From Candidatus Bipolaricaulota bacterium (GTDB lineage Bacteria > Bipolaricaulota > Bipolaricaulia > UBA7950 > UBA9294), in NCBI GenBank assembly GCA_021159105.1, contig JAGGSM010000247.1, positions 1-6,140 on the forward strand: a stretch of 6,140 nt of DNA. The letters are read 5' to 3'. Positions within the stretch are counted from its first letter, which is position 1; every line of letters begins with the position of its first letter. The translations under genes were made by a program, and so were the position numbers. The notes below the pieces were generated by a model. The model had not been told where the DNA came from. It was given only the letters and a program-made list of their open reading frames with translations, and did no database searches. Shown piece by piece: positions 1 through 5,868 of this stretch.

Positions 1-84
1 ATGCGGAACGTGACGAACGGGGAACGCGGAGCTCGGAACGATGAGGAACGCGGAACGCAGAACTCGGAACGCGGAACGGAGAAG
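1..84 (+). repeat. degenerate 7-bp tandem repeat array, block 1
   Basis: The stretch splits into units of about 7 bp, such as ATGCGGA, ACGGGGA, ACGCGGA, GCTCGGA, ACGCAGA and ACTCGGA, with occasional 9-10 bp units (ACGTGACGA, ACGATGAGGA). The invariant core is GGA after a variable dinucleotide. Three units make 21 nt, so every frame gives a 7-residue nonsense period (RNAERGT-like). This explains the open frames here without any gene. The array runs off the left edge of the window. It resembles in style the short tandemly repeated heptamers known from filamentous cyanobacteria, but the unit sequence is different and no kinship is implied. Confidence 0.85.
13..39 (+). repeat. outer inverted repeat, left arm
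   Basis: This 27-nt segment of the heptamer array matches the reverse complement of 6080-6106 at 26 of 27 positions; the one difference is G versus C at position 20. The two arms lie at opposite ends of the window and enclose the whole operon. Because both arms are made of heptamer units, part of the match could come from shared unit sequence rather than from one copying event. The order of variant units (ACGCGGA, GCTCGGA) is nevertheless also conserved. Confidence 0.75.
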
Positions 85-103
85 CGGTCTCACGCCAAGA
101 ACG
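73..103 (+). repeat. 31-bp direct repeat, copy A (copy B at 433-463)
   Basis: Positions 73-103 are identical to 433-463 over 31 nt (GGAACGGAGAAGCGGTCTCA followed by CGCCAAGAACG). A third, diverged copy lies at about 225-258: positions 225-247 match 62-84 with one difference, then the similarity fades. The shared segment joins the end of a heptamer array to the start of a CGCCAAG-type block. The composite itself has therefore been copied, not just the 7-bp unit. Confidence 0.85.
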
Positions 104-119
104 CAAAGGACGCCAAGGA
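93..119 (+). repeat. 9-bp periodic block (CGCCAAGRA units)
   Basis: Three consecutive 9-bp units are seen: CGCCAAGAA, CGCAAAGGA and CGCCAAGGA. Because 9 is a multiple of 3, one frame gives a three-residue peptide period (AKN-AKD-AKE). This kind of sequence is often mis-annotated as a small protein. No ribosome binding site or plausible protein fold supports coding. The 9-bp period is distinct from the 7-bp arrays on either side. Confidence 0.8.
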
Positions 120-154
120 AGGAAACCACGAAGACAAGAAAGGGAGCAGGGCGG

Positions 155-200
155 TTCTTGGCGATCTTGGCGTGCTTGAGCGAGCAACAGCGAGCGGGCG
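155..200 (+). repeat. inner inverted repeat, left arm (46 bp)
   Basis: The segment 155-200 (starting TTCTTGGCGATCTTGGCG, ending GCGAGCGGGCG) matches the reverse complement of 5883-5928 at 42 of 46 positions with no gaps. The four differences fall within the half that reads GAGCGAGCAACAGCGAGCGG. The other 30 or so positions are identical. The left part contains two 9-bp-like units (TTCTTGGCG, ATCTTGGCG), the reverse-complement flavour of the CGCCAAG block at 93-119. Function is unknown; it is a dispersed repeat or an arm of a larger element. Confidence 0.88.
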
Positions 201-210
201 TGAGAAGAAA

Positions 211-247
211 ACTCGGAACGCGGAACTCGGAATGCGGAACGGAGAAG
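211..247 (+). repeat. degenerate 7-bp tandem repeat array, block 2
   Basis: A clean run of heptamers is present: ACTCGGA, ACGCGGA, ACTCGGA, ATGCGGA, then ACGGAGAAG. Positions 225-247 match 62-84 with a single difference. It lies between the inner inverted-repeat arm and a second 9-bp block. Confidence 0.85.
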
Positions 248-267
248 CAAACTCACGCAAGGGACTT

Positions 268-294
268 CTTCGTGCCCTTCGTGTCCTTCGTGGT
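268..294 (+). repeat. 9-bp periodic block (CTTCGTGNC units)
   Basis: Three consecutive units are seen: CTTCGTGCC, CTTCGTGTC and CTTCGTGGT. On the reverse strand they read as a KDTKGTKK-like nonsense peptide. The unit differs from the CGCCAAG block at 93-119 but has the same 9-bp period. It is an independent repeat family placed within the same intergenic region. Confidence 0.8.
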
Positions 295-325
295 GCGAGC
301 CATTGGAACGCGAAACCAAGGATGA

Positions 326-440
326 ACGTGGAATGGGGAAGGATGTGGAACGCGGAAGGCGGAACTCGGAATGCGGAACGTGACGAACGGGGAACGTGAA
401 ATGCGGAACGCGGAACACGGAACGCAGAACTTGGAACGGA
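326..440 (+). repeat. degenerate 7-bp tandem repeat array, block 3
   Basis: This is the longest heptamer stretch in the window, with units such as ATGGGGA, ACGCGGA, AGGCGGA, ACTCGGA, ATGCGGA, ACACGGA, ACGCAGA and ACTTGGA, and a few expanded units. Positions 371-396 repeat positions 1-26 exactly (26 nt). The block leads into copy B of the 31-bp direct repeat. Confidence 0.85.
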
Positions 441-463
441 GAAGCGGTCTCACGCCAAGAACG
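433..463 (+). repeat. 31-bp direct repeat, copy B
   Basis: This is an exact copy of 73-103. Weaker similarity to the CGCCAAG block continues to about 477. The repeat region therefore ends only about 45 nt before the first gene, leaving little unique leader sequence. Confidence 0.85.
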
Positions 464-520
464 TAAAGGTGACCAAAGCGGAAGTTTGGGTAGGAAGAGC
501 TGAAATAGACAGGGAGAGGT
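464..520 (+). promoter_or_regulatory. leader of the permease operon with ribosome binding site
   Basis: This is the only mostly non-repetitive DNA between the repeat region and the first permease gene. A purine-rich AGGGAGAGG at 511-519 serves as ribosome binding site for the ATG at 521. I looked for a sigma-70 type promoter and found no convincing -35/-10 pair here. The operon promoter may lie within the repeats, use a different sigma factor, or be too weak to read by eye. Confidence 0.4.
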
Positions 521-1465
521 ATGATCGCATACGCGTTTCGTCGATTTCTGAGCCTGATCGTCTCCTGTTTTCTGATCTCCGTCCTCGTCTTCATCGTGAT
601 GCACGTCATCCCCGGGGATCCGGCGCAGATCATGCTCGGGACGGAGGCCGATCCCTCCACTCTGGCGGCTCTGCGAGATCAGCTTGGGCTCGATCTCCCA
701 ATCTACGCACAATACGGGGCTTGGGCACGCGGCGTCCTCAGCGGGGATCTCGGGGAGTCGCTGCGCTACCACGTGCCGATCTCCAAGTTGATAGCTTCGC
801 GCCTGGCGGTGACCGCGCCGCTGGCGATCATAGCGATACTCATCGCCATTGTGATCGGGCTCCCCACTGGGCTGTACGCGGCAACACACCGCGGCAAGCT
901 CGGGGACTACGGGGTTATGGCCCTGTCGCAGGTCGGCCTATCGATCCCCTCATTCTGGTTGGGAATCCTGCTCATGCTCGCCTTTTCGCTCGGGTTGCAC
1001 TGGCTGCCGGCGGGTGGATTCGTCCCATGGGGCAAGAGCTTTATTGGGGCCCTACAGTCCCTCCTCCTCCCGGCGATGGCCCTCGGCCTGATCCGCGCTG
1101 CGGTCGTTGCGCGCCTGAGCCGCTCATCACTGCTGGAAGTCCTCGGGCGAGACTACGTCCGCACCGCTCGCGGCAAAGGGGTGCACGAGATGAGGGTTCT
1201 GTGGAAACACGCGCTGCGAAACTCCCTCATCCCCATCGTGACCGTTCTTGGGATGCAGTTTGCTGCGCTACTCGCTGGGGCGATCATCATCGAGAACGTC
1301 TTCTACCTACCGGGACTGGGGAGGCTAGCATTCCAAGCGATCGGGCAGCGCGATCTTCCACTGGTGCAAGATATCGTCGTACTGATCGCGGTCCTCGTCG
1401 TTGGGATGAACCTGATCGTCGATCTCGCCTACGCCCTGCTCGATCCGCGCATCAGGCTGGAGTGA
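521..1465 (+). CDS. dppB: peptide ABC transporter permease, DppB/OppB-like
   Basis: This 314-residue inner-membrane protein is one half of the translocation pore of a dipeptide/oligopeptide ABC importer. Visible features are an N-terminal membrane helix (about 9-29) followed directly by the IPGDP motif (30-34) typical of DppB/OppB. A periplasmic loop with the DQLGLDLPIYAQY stretch comes next, then five further hydrophobic segments (about 98-122, 135-160, 178-200, 235-262, 282-305). The cytoplasmic EAA-type loop that docks the ATPase starts at about D211, with the RTARGKG core at 214-220 and HALRNSLIP after it. The end, ALLDPRIRLE, is standard, and the length is normal for the family. The start is the ATG at 521 after AGGGAGAGG. 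Family assignment is firm; the exact substrate (dipeptide, oligopeptide, nickel, glycan) cannot be read from the permease, so the symbol is by family. The second permease starts 3 nt after the stop. Confidence 0.95.
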   Translation: MIAYAFRRFLSLIVSCFLISVLVFIVMHVIPGDPAQIMLGTEADPSTLAALRDQLGLDLPIYAQYGAWARGVLSGDLGESLRYHVPISKLIASRLAVTAPLAIIAILIAIVIGLPTGLYAATHRGKLGDYGVMALSQVGLSIPSFWLGILLMLAFSLGLHWLPAGGFVPWGKSFIGALQSLLLPAMALGLIRAAVVARLSRSSLLEVLGRDYVRTARGKGVHEMRVLWKHALRNSLIPIVTVLGMQFAALLAGAIIIENVFYLPGLGRLAFQAIGQRDLPLVQDIVVLIAVLVVGMNLIVDLAYALLDPRIRLE

Positions 1466-1468
1466 GAA

Positions 1469-2317
1469 ATGAAACAGCAACGTAAGCGATCCAGGCGCGT
1501 GAAGAAGAGAAGCGTCAGCTTCACCCTTGGGATAGTGATCGTCGCGGTAGTCCTCGCCGTAACCGTGGTCGGCGTCCTGTATACCCCCTACGATCCAATA
1601 GAGATGCACATAGCCGACAAGCTCTCCCCGCCCACCTGGCAGCACCCGCTGGGGACGGACTCCTACGGACGCGACGTTCTGAGCAGGATCATGCAGGGAG
1701 CGGGGAACACCATCCTCGTAGGGGTAGTGGCGGTGAGCGGGGGGATGGCCATCGGCATCCTATGCGGCCTCGTCGCTGGCCTCGCCGGTGGGATGCGGGA
1801 TGAAGCGATGATGCGGGTGATGGACGTGCTGTACGCCTTCCCCGCCGTGTTGAGCGCGATCCTCTTCTCCTCGGTATTCGGAGCCAGCCTGACCAACTGC
1901 ATGATCGCCATCGGCATCTACAACGTGCCGATATTCGCCCGCCTCACGCGAGGCTCCGTCCTCTCAGTGCGCGAGGAGGAGTACGTGGCCGCGGCCCATG
2001 CCGTGGGGCGGGGACGCGCCGCGATCGCTGTTCATCACATCCTCCCGAACATTGTTTCCCCGCTGATCGTGCAGGGGACGATCCAGTTCGCCGGGGCGAT
2101 CCTCGCCGAGGCCGGCCTCAGTTACCTCGGCCTGGGAACCCAGCCGCCGTTTGCCAGCTGGGGAGGGATGCTCCGCGAGGCGCAGACCTTCATCGGCCTC
2201 GATCCGCTCCTCGCCGTCTTTCCCGGGCTCGCCATCGCCATAACCGTCCTCGGGCTGAACCTGCTCGGCGATGGCCTGCGCGATCTGCTCGACCCCAGCT
2301 TCATCAGGTCCTACTAG
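1469..2317 (+). CDS. dppC: peptide ABC transporter permease, DppC/OppC-like
   Basis: This 282-residue protein is the second pore subunit, partner of the preceding permease. It starts with a strongly basic cytoplasmic tail (about 1-16) and a first membrane helix (about 18-39). The hallmark HPLGTDSYGRDVLSR follows (59-73), a near-invariant OppC/DppC signature before the transport domain. Further hydrophobic helices surround the cytoplasmic EAA loop: YVAAAHAVG (172-180) followed by HHILPNI (189-195). The segment ILAEAGLSYLGLGTQPP and the ending LGDGLRDLLDPS are also classic for the family. The start ATG lies 3 nt after the upstream stop, with GGAG at 1459-1462 inside the end of that gene as ribosome binding site, so the two are almost certainly co-transcribed and translationally coupled. 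Length is normal and nothing is missing. Confidence 0.95.
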   Translation: MKQQRKRSRRVKKRSVSFTLGIVIVAVVLAVTVVGVLYTPYDPIEMHIADKLSPPTWQHPLGTDSYGRDVLSRIMQGAGNTILVGVVAVSGGMAIGILCGLVAGLAGGMRDEAMMRVMDVLYAFPAVLSAILFSSVFGASLTNCMIAIGIYNVPIFARLTRGSVLSVREEEYVAAAHAVGRGRAAIAVHHILPNIVSPLIVQGTIQFAGAILAEAGLSYLGLGTQPPFASWGGMLREAQTFIGLDPLLAVFPGLAIAITVLGLNLLGDGLRDLLDPSFIRSY

Positions 2318-2322
2318 AACCC

Positions 2323-2351
2323 TTGCCCGCAACACACGCTGGCGGTACCAT
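2323..2351 (+). promoter_or_regulatory. possible weak internal promoter before the binding-protein gene
   Basis: TTGCCC (2323-2328) and TACCAT (2346-2351) are separated by 17 nt, and each matches the sigma-70 consensus at 4 of 6 positions. It sits in the 96-nt gap between the permease and binding-protein genes. A separate promoter there would make sense, because binding proteins are usually needed in excess over permeases. A match this weak can easily arise by chance. Confidence 0.2.
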
Positions 2352-2401
2352 GCGCTCGATGAGTCGGCAATCGGTTACTACTGCAAGTGATTCGTTTTCT
2401 T

Positions 2402-2408
2402 AAGGAGG
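2402..2408 (+). promoter_or_regulatory. strong ribosome binding site that sets the binding-protein start
   Basis: AAGGAGG is a full-strength Shine-Dalgarno sequence 5 nt before the GTG at 2414. It decides the start. An in-frame GTG at 2387 would put nine extra residues, including acidic ones (KEDP), ahead of the signal peptide and has no comparable site upstream. Confidence 0.85.
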
Positions 2409-2413
2409 ATCCT

Positions 2414-3955
2414 GTGAACAGAAGGCTATCGATGTTCCTTGTCGCTGTTGTGCTCTTGCTGGTCGGATTGAGTGCCCTTTCTCAGGGAAGAGAGGGGGAG
2501 CTGACCGTGGCGCTGATGGCCGAGCCCGATGGGTTGAACATGCTCCTCACCCCAGCGGCGGCAAGTTTTCAGATCGTGATGTACAACATCAACGAACCGC
2601 TGCTGCGCTACACAGCCGATCGGAAGATCGAGCCGCTCCTGGCGACGAGTTACGAGGTGGCTGACAGAGGTGATGAGACCTACTACACGTTTCACCTGCG
2701 AGAAGGGGTCCTGTTTCACAACGGAGCGAAGTTCACCGCGTATGACGTGAAATACACGTTTGACACGCTCCTAGATCCGAACACCGCCTCGCCGAACGCG
2801 TCGCTCTTCTCGTTTGTGAAAGAGGTCGACGTTATTGACCCGCTGACCGTCCGCTTCGTCACGGAAGGTGTTGGTGCGCCGTTGATCGGGTACCTCGCCT
2901 CAGCCAAGGGGGCGGGGATCATCCCACAGGGCTTGGATATGGACGCCTTGCGCACCCACCCGATCGGCACCGGTCCGTTTGAGTTCTCGGAGTGGAGCCC
3001 CGGGGATCACATCACACTCGTCAAGAACGACCACTACTGGCAGCCCGGCCTTCCGCACCTGGACAAGGTGATCTGCCGGTTCATCCCCGATCAGGCGGCG
3101 TCACTGGCTGCATTGCGCTCAGGGAGCGTCGATCTCGTCGACCGCATGGTCGGGGAGAACGCACTGCAGATCGAAAACGACCCCTCACTCAAGGTCATCT
3201 CCGGTCCGCAGAATCTGGTGCAGATCCTGGCGATGAACGACTCCCGCCCTCCGTTCGACAACGTGTTGGTGCGTCGCGCGATATGCTATGCCATTAACCG
3301 CGACGAGATCATCGCCGCCACCGACCTGAAGGCCGAGTGGGGCAGCCCGGTCGGCTCGCACATGACACCACTCAGCCCCTACTACGTTGACCTCGTCGGC
3401 AGGTATCCCCACGACCCGGACAAGGCACGGGCGCTCCTTGCCCAGGCCGGTTACCCGCATGGGTTCGAAACGACCATCTACCTCCCCCAGCCCTACCAGT
3501 TCCATGTTCGCACCGGCCAGATCATCGCCGACGAGCTGAGACGGGTGGGGATCGACTGCAAGCTGCAGGTCCTCGAGTGGGGGCAGTGGCTCGACCGCGT
3601 GTACAAGCAGTGGGACTACGACATGACCGTCATCGCCCACGACGTATCGATCGAGCCAGCGGCCAACTTCACCAAGGGGTTCGAGCGGGTGAGCGATGAT
3701 GGAGCATCGACCTACTACTGGCAGTACGCAAACCCGTACCTGCGCGATCTCCTCACGCTCGGGAGGAACACGAACGACTTCAACGAGCGAAGGACGATCT
3801 ACGCCATGGTGCAGACGCTGATCTCAGACGACGCCGTAATGGCGTGGATCCAGGTACCGCATCAGCTTGAGGGGATGAACGCCAGGCTGATGGGCTACCA
3901 CATCCTCCCGCTGTACGTACTCGATCTGGGATCGATCTACTGGGAGGGGGAGTGA
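2414..3955 (+). CDS. peptide/solute-binding protein, ABC family 5 (DppA/OppA-like)
   Basis: This 513-residue secreted receptor captures the substrate outside the inner membrane and hands it to the DppB-DppC pore. The N-terminus is a clear signal peptide: basic MNRR, hydrophobic core about 7-19, and probable cleavage near ALS-QG (after residue 23). There is no lipobox cysteine, so it is probably a soluble periplasmic protein. Family 5 (SBP_bac_5) landmarks are the early LTVALMAEPDGLN, the LREGVLFHNGAKFTAYDV stretch, and GTGPFEF (185-191) leading to LVKNDHYW. VRRAICYAINRDEI (286-298) and the late AGYPHGFETTIYL and DYDMTVI segments complete the set. Length is normal for the family. The GTG start is chosen for the AAGGAGG just upstream and the well-formed signal peptide. 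Its stop overlaps the peptidase start by one base. Substrate is probably peptide, given the peptidase next door; other family members bind nickel, heme, bile acids or glycans. Confidence 0.93.
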   Translation: MNRRLSMFLVAVVLLLVGLSALSQGREGELTVALMAEPDGLNMLLTPAAASFQIVMYNINEPLLRYTADRKIEPLLATSYEVADRGDETYYTFHLREGVLFHNGAKFTAYDVKYTFDTLLDPNTASPNASLFSFVKEVDVIDPLTVRFVTEGVGAPLIGYLASAKGAGIIPQGLDMDALRTHPIGTGPFEFSEWSPGDHITLVKNDHYWQPGLPHLDKVICRFIPDQAASLAALRSGSVDLVDRMVGENALQIENDPSLKVISGPQNLVQILAMNDSRPPFDNVLVRRAICYAINRDEIIAATDLKAEWGSPVGSHMTPLSPYYVDLVGRYPHDPDKARALLAQAGYPHGFETTIYLPQPYQFHVRTGQIIADELRRVGIDCKLQVLEWGQWLDRVYKQWDYDMTVIAHDVSIEPAANFTKGFERVSDDGASTYYWQYANPYLRDLLTLGRNTNDFNERRTIYAMVQTLISDDAVMAWIQVPHQLEGMNARLMGYHILPLYVLDLGSIYWEGE

Positions 3956-5838
3956 TGAAAGAGGAACGCAGCTACGGTATGTGGGACAGCCCGATCACCC
4001 CAGTCCAGTTGGCTCTCGGGCTGCGGTTGAGCGATGTGATGTGGGATTCAGACGGAGAGACCCTGGTCTGGCTGGAGGGCAGATCCGACCGCGGTGTGCT
4101 CGTCGCCAAGCGGCGGGGGGAGGCAGCGCGCGACCTCACAGCGGAGCTCTCCGTGCGCGCCCGCGTCGGCTACGGAGGCGGGGACTTCACCGTCTCTTCG
4201 GGAATCGTCTACTTCGTAAGCAGCGGGAGGATCTACCGTCAAGCGCTCGCCGGCGGTGAGGCACGGCCGATCACCCCACCATTCGGGGACGCCGCATCGC
4301 TAGCTGTATCCCCGGATGGTCGCTTCATCATCTACGTCCACTCCGATGGGAAAGACGACGCCATCGCCATCTGCGATACAGAGGGCAAGCACTGGCCGCA
4401 GCGGATCGCCACCGCTAGCGACTTCTACATGCACCCCTGCTGGCACCCGGATGGGAAGAGAATAGCCTGGATCAGTTGGGATCACCCGAACATGCCCTGG
4501 GACGGGACAGTCCTTCATCTGGCCACGCTGGATGTAGATCGAGCGGATCTACCGGCTCTGCGCGATGAGGAGGGGATCGCCGGTGGGAAGAGCGTCGCCA
4601 TCTTCCAGCCGCAGTTCTCCCCCGAGGGGAAGGGCCTTGCCTACGTCTCCGATGAGACCGGGTACGGGAACTTGATGCTCTACGACCTCGAACATGGGGC
4701 GAGTCGGGCCCTCACTTCTGGCGAGGAGGAGATCGCCCAGCCCGGATGGGTGCAGGGTGAGCGCACGTTCGGCTTCACCCACGATGGGGCGGCGATCGTC
4801 TACCGTGGGCGGACAGGCGGGCAGGACACGCTGTGCAGGATCGATCTTGCAACAGGAGCGGTAGAACCATTCGCTGGTCAGTTGGATGGCTATCTCCTCT
4901 TCTCTCAGATCAGCCCCTCCCCGAGCGAGGACGTCGTTGCCATGATCGCCCAGGGGCCGACGGTTCCGCCGCGGATCGTGACTTGTGCGAGCGGGTCGCA
5001 TCCACGCATCCATCGCTTCAGCACCACTGAGACGATCCCGCAGGGTGATCTGTCCGTGCCGGAGCAGGTCACATGGGAGTCTTCAGGCGGTGAGGTCGTG
5101 CACGGCCTGTACTACCCGCCGCGCAACGAGGCGTTCGTGGGGCGGGGGCTCCCTCCAGCGATCGTGCAGGTGCACGGCGGGCCAACCTCGCAATACACGC
5201 TTGGCTACTCCGCCCAAGCGCAGTTCTTCACCTCGCGCGGATACGCCGTGCTCCAGGTCAACCACCGCGGGAGCACGGGGTATGGAAGGGAGTATCGCGA
5301 GGCACTCAAGGGAAACTGGGGGATCGTCGATGTCGAGGACACCGCCGCCGGCGCACGCTTCCTCTCTGAGAGCAAGCGCGCCGATGCCAATCGCCTCGTC
5401 GTCATGGGAGGGAGCGCGGGCGGGTACACCGTGCTGCGCTGCCTGACAGAGCATCCCGGACTGTTCCGCGCCGCGCTCTGCCTGTATGGAGTCTCCGACC
5501 TGTTCCGGTTGGCGCTGGAGACGCACAAGTTCGAGGCGCACTACACGGACAGCCTTGTTGGGCAGCTTCCGGAAGCGAGCTCTGCCTACCGCGAGCGCTC
5601 ACCGATCTACTCCGCGGACAGGATCGTCGACCCGATCGCCATCTTTCAGGGAGAAGAGGACAGGGTTGTTCCCAAGGAACAGTCAGAGCTGATCGTTGAG
5701 TCATTGCGGCGGAGAGGCATCAAACATGAATACCACCTATACCCAGGAGAGGGACACGGCTTTCGCAGGACAGAGACCATCGAGGCCTTCTATCGCGACG
5801 TCGAGCGCTTCCTGCGCGAAAACGTGCTCTTCGCCTAG
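3955..5838 (+). CDS. S9-family serine peptidase (acylaminoacyl-peptidase/dipeptidyl-peptidase type)
   Basis: This 627-residue enzyme hydrolyses short peptides. The N-terminal part (about 1-370) is a beta-propeller with recurring SPDGRFIIY, HPDGKRIAW and SPEGKGLAYVS blades. It carries the family marker SWDHPNMPWDG (174-184), and the opening YGMWDSPITP is typical of one bacterial S9 branch. The C-terminal part (about 380-627) is an alpha/beta-hydrolase: VHGGPTSQ (406-413, oxyanion region), NHRGSTGYGREY, nucleophile Ser487 in GGSAGGY, Asp569 in QGEEDRVVP and His601 in PGEGHGF. The triad is complete. There is no signal peptide, so it acts in the cytoplasm. ATG 3955 is chosen over the adjacent GTG 3952: it overlaps the upstream stop (TGATG) and lies 7 nt after GGAGG (3943-3947). 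Overlap with a peptide-binding protein gene supports digestion of imported peptides. S9C-type activity (acylaminoacyl versus dipeptidyl release) cannot be told from sequence alone. Confidence 0.93.
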   Translation: MKEERSYGMWDSPITPVQLALGLRLSDVMWDSDGETLVWLEGRSDRGVLVAKRRGEAARDLTAELSVRARVGYGGGDFTVSSGIVYFVSSGRIYRQALAGGEARPITPPFGDAASLAVSPDGRFIIYVHSDGKDDAIAICDTEGKHWPQRIATASDFYMHPCWHPDGKRIAWISWDHPNMPWDGTVLHLATLDVDRADLPALRDEEGIAGGKSVAIFQPQFSPEGKGLAYVSDETGYGNLMLYDLEHGASRALTSGEEEIAQPGWVQGERTFGFTHDGAAIVYRGRTGGQDTLCRIDLATGAVEPFAGQLDGYLLFSQISPSPSEDVVAMIAQGPTVPPRIVTCASGSHPRIHRFSTTETIPQGDLSVPEQVTWESSGGEVVHGLYYPPRNEAFVGRGLPPAIVQVHGGPTSQYTLGYSAQAQFFTSRGYAVLQVNHRGSTGYGREYREALKGNWGIVDVEDTAAGARFLSESKRADANRLVVMGGSAGGYTVLRCLTEHPGLFRAALCLYGVSDLFRLALETHKFEAHYTDSLVGQLPEASSAYRERSPIYSADRIVDPIAIFQGEEDRVVPKEQSELIVESLRRRGIKHEYHLYPGEGHGFRRTETIEAFYRDVERFLRENVLFA

Positions 5839-5842
5839 GTGA

Positions 5843-5868
5843 ATGCGGAGCGCGGAACGCGGAGTTCC
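5843..5868 (+). repeat. 7-bp repeat units directly after the peptidase stop codon
   Basis: Forward heptamers ATGCGGA, GCGCGGA and ACGCGGA begin 4 nt after the TAG stop and run into a reverse-orientation unit (GTTCC). This is the same family as the upstream arrays. The repeat abuts the coding sequence so closely that the 3' end of the operon transcript must carry it. Confidence 0.8.

Noticed and set aside
1..399. 132-residue open frame on the + strand across the upstream region
   Set aside because: Its translation is only the 7-bp and 9-bp repeats read as NAERGTR-like and HAKNAKDAKE-like peptides. There is no ribosome binding site, no domain, and the other frames are open too.
1..477. CRISPR array
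   Set aside because: Repeats are 7-9 bp tandem units and irregular composites. There are no uniform 25-40 nt repeats separated by similar-sized unique spacers.
464..520. Sigma-70 promoter for the operon (for example TTGGGT at 486-491)
   Set aside because: No acceptable -10 box lies 16-18 nt downstream; position 509 onward reads ACAGGG.
253..660. 135-residue open frame on the - strand
   Set aside because: Half of it is the repeat region read backwards and the rest is antisense to the start of the first permease. Nothing supports expression.
469..1485. 338-residue open frame on the + strand overlapping the first permease
   Set aside because: It is longer than the permease but is a GC-rich shadow frame, full of Arg, Gly and Pro with no membrane or domain pattern. 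The 521 frame carries all DppB hallmarks.
3185..3640. 151-residue open frame on the - strand inside the binding-protein gene
   Set aside because: It is antisense shadow of a well-supported gene with no start signal or recognisable motif.
5083..5541. Open frames on the - strand inside the peptidase gene
   Set aside because: These are antisense shadows of the catalytic domain coding sequence, whose + strand reading has a full catalytic triad.
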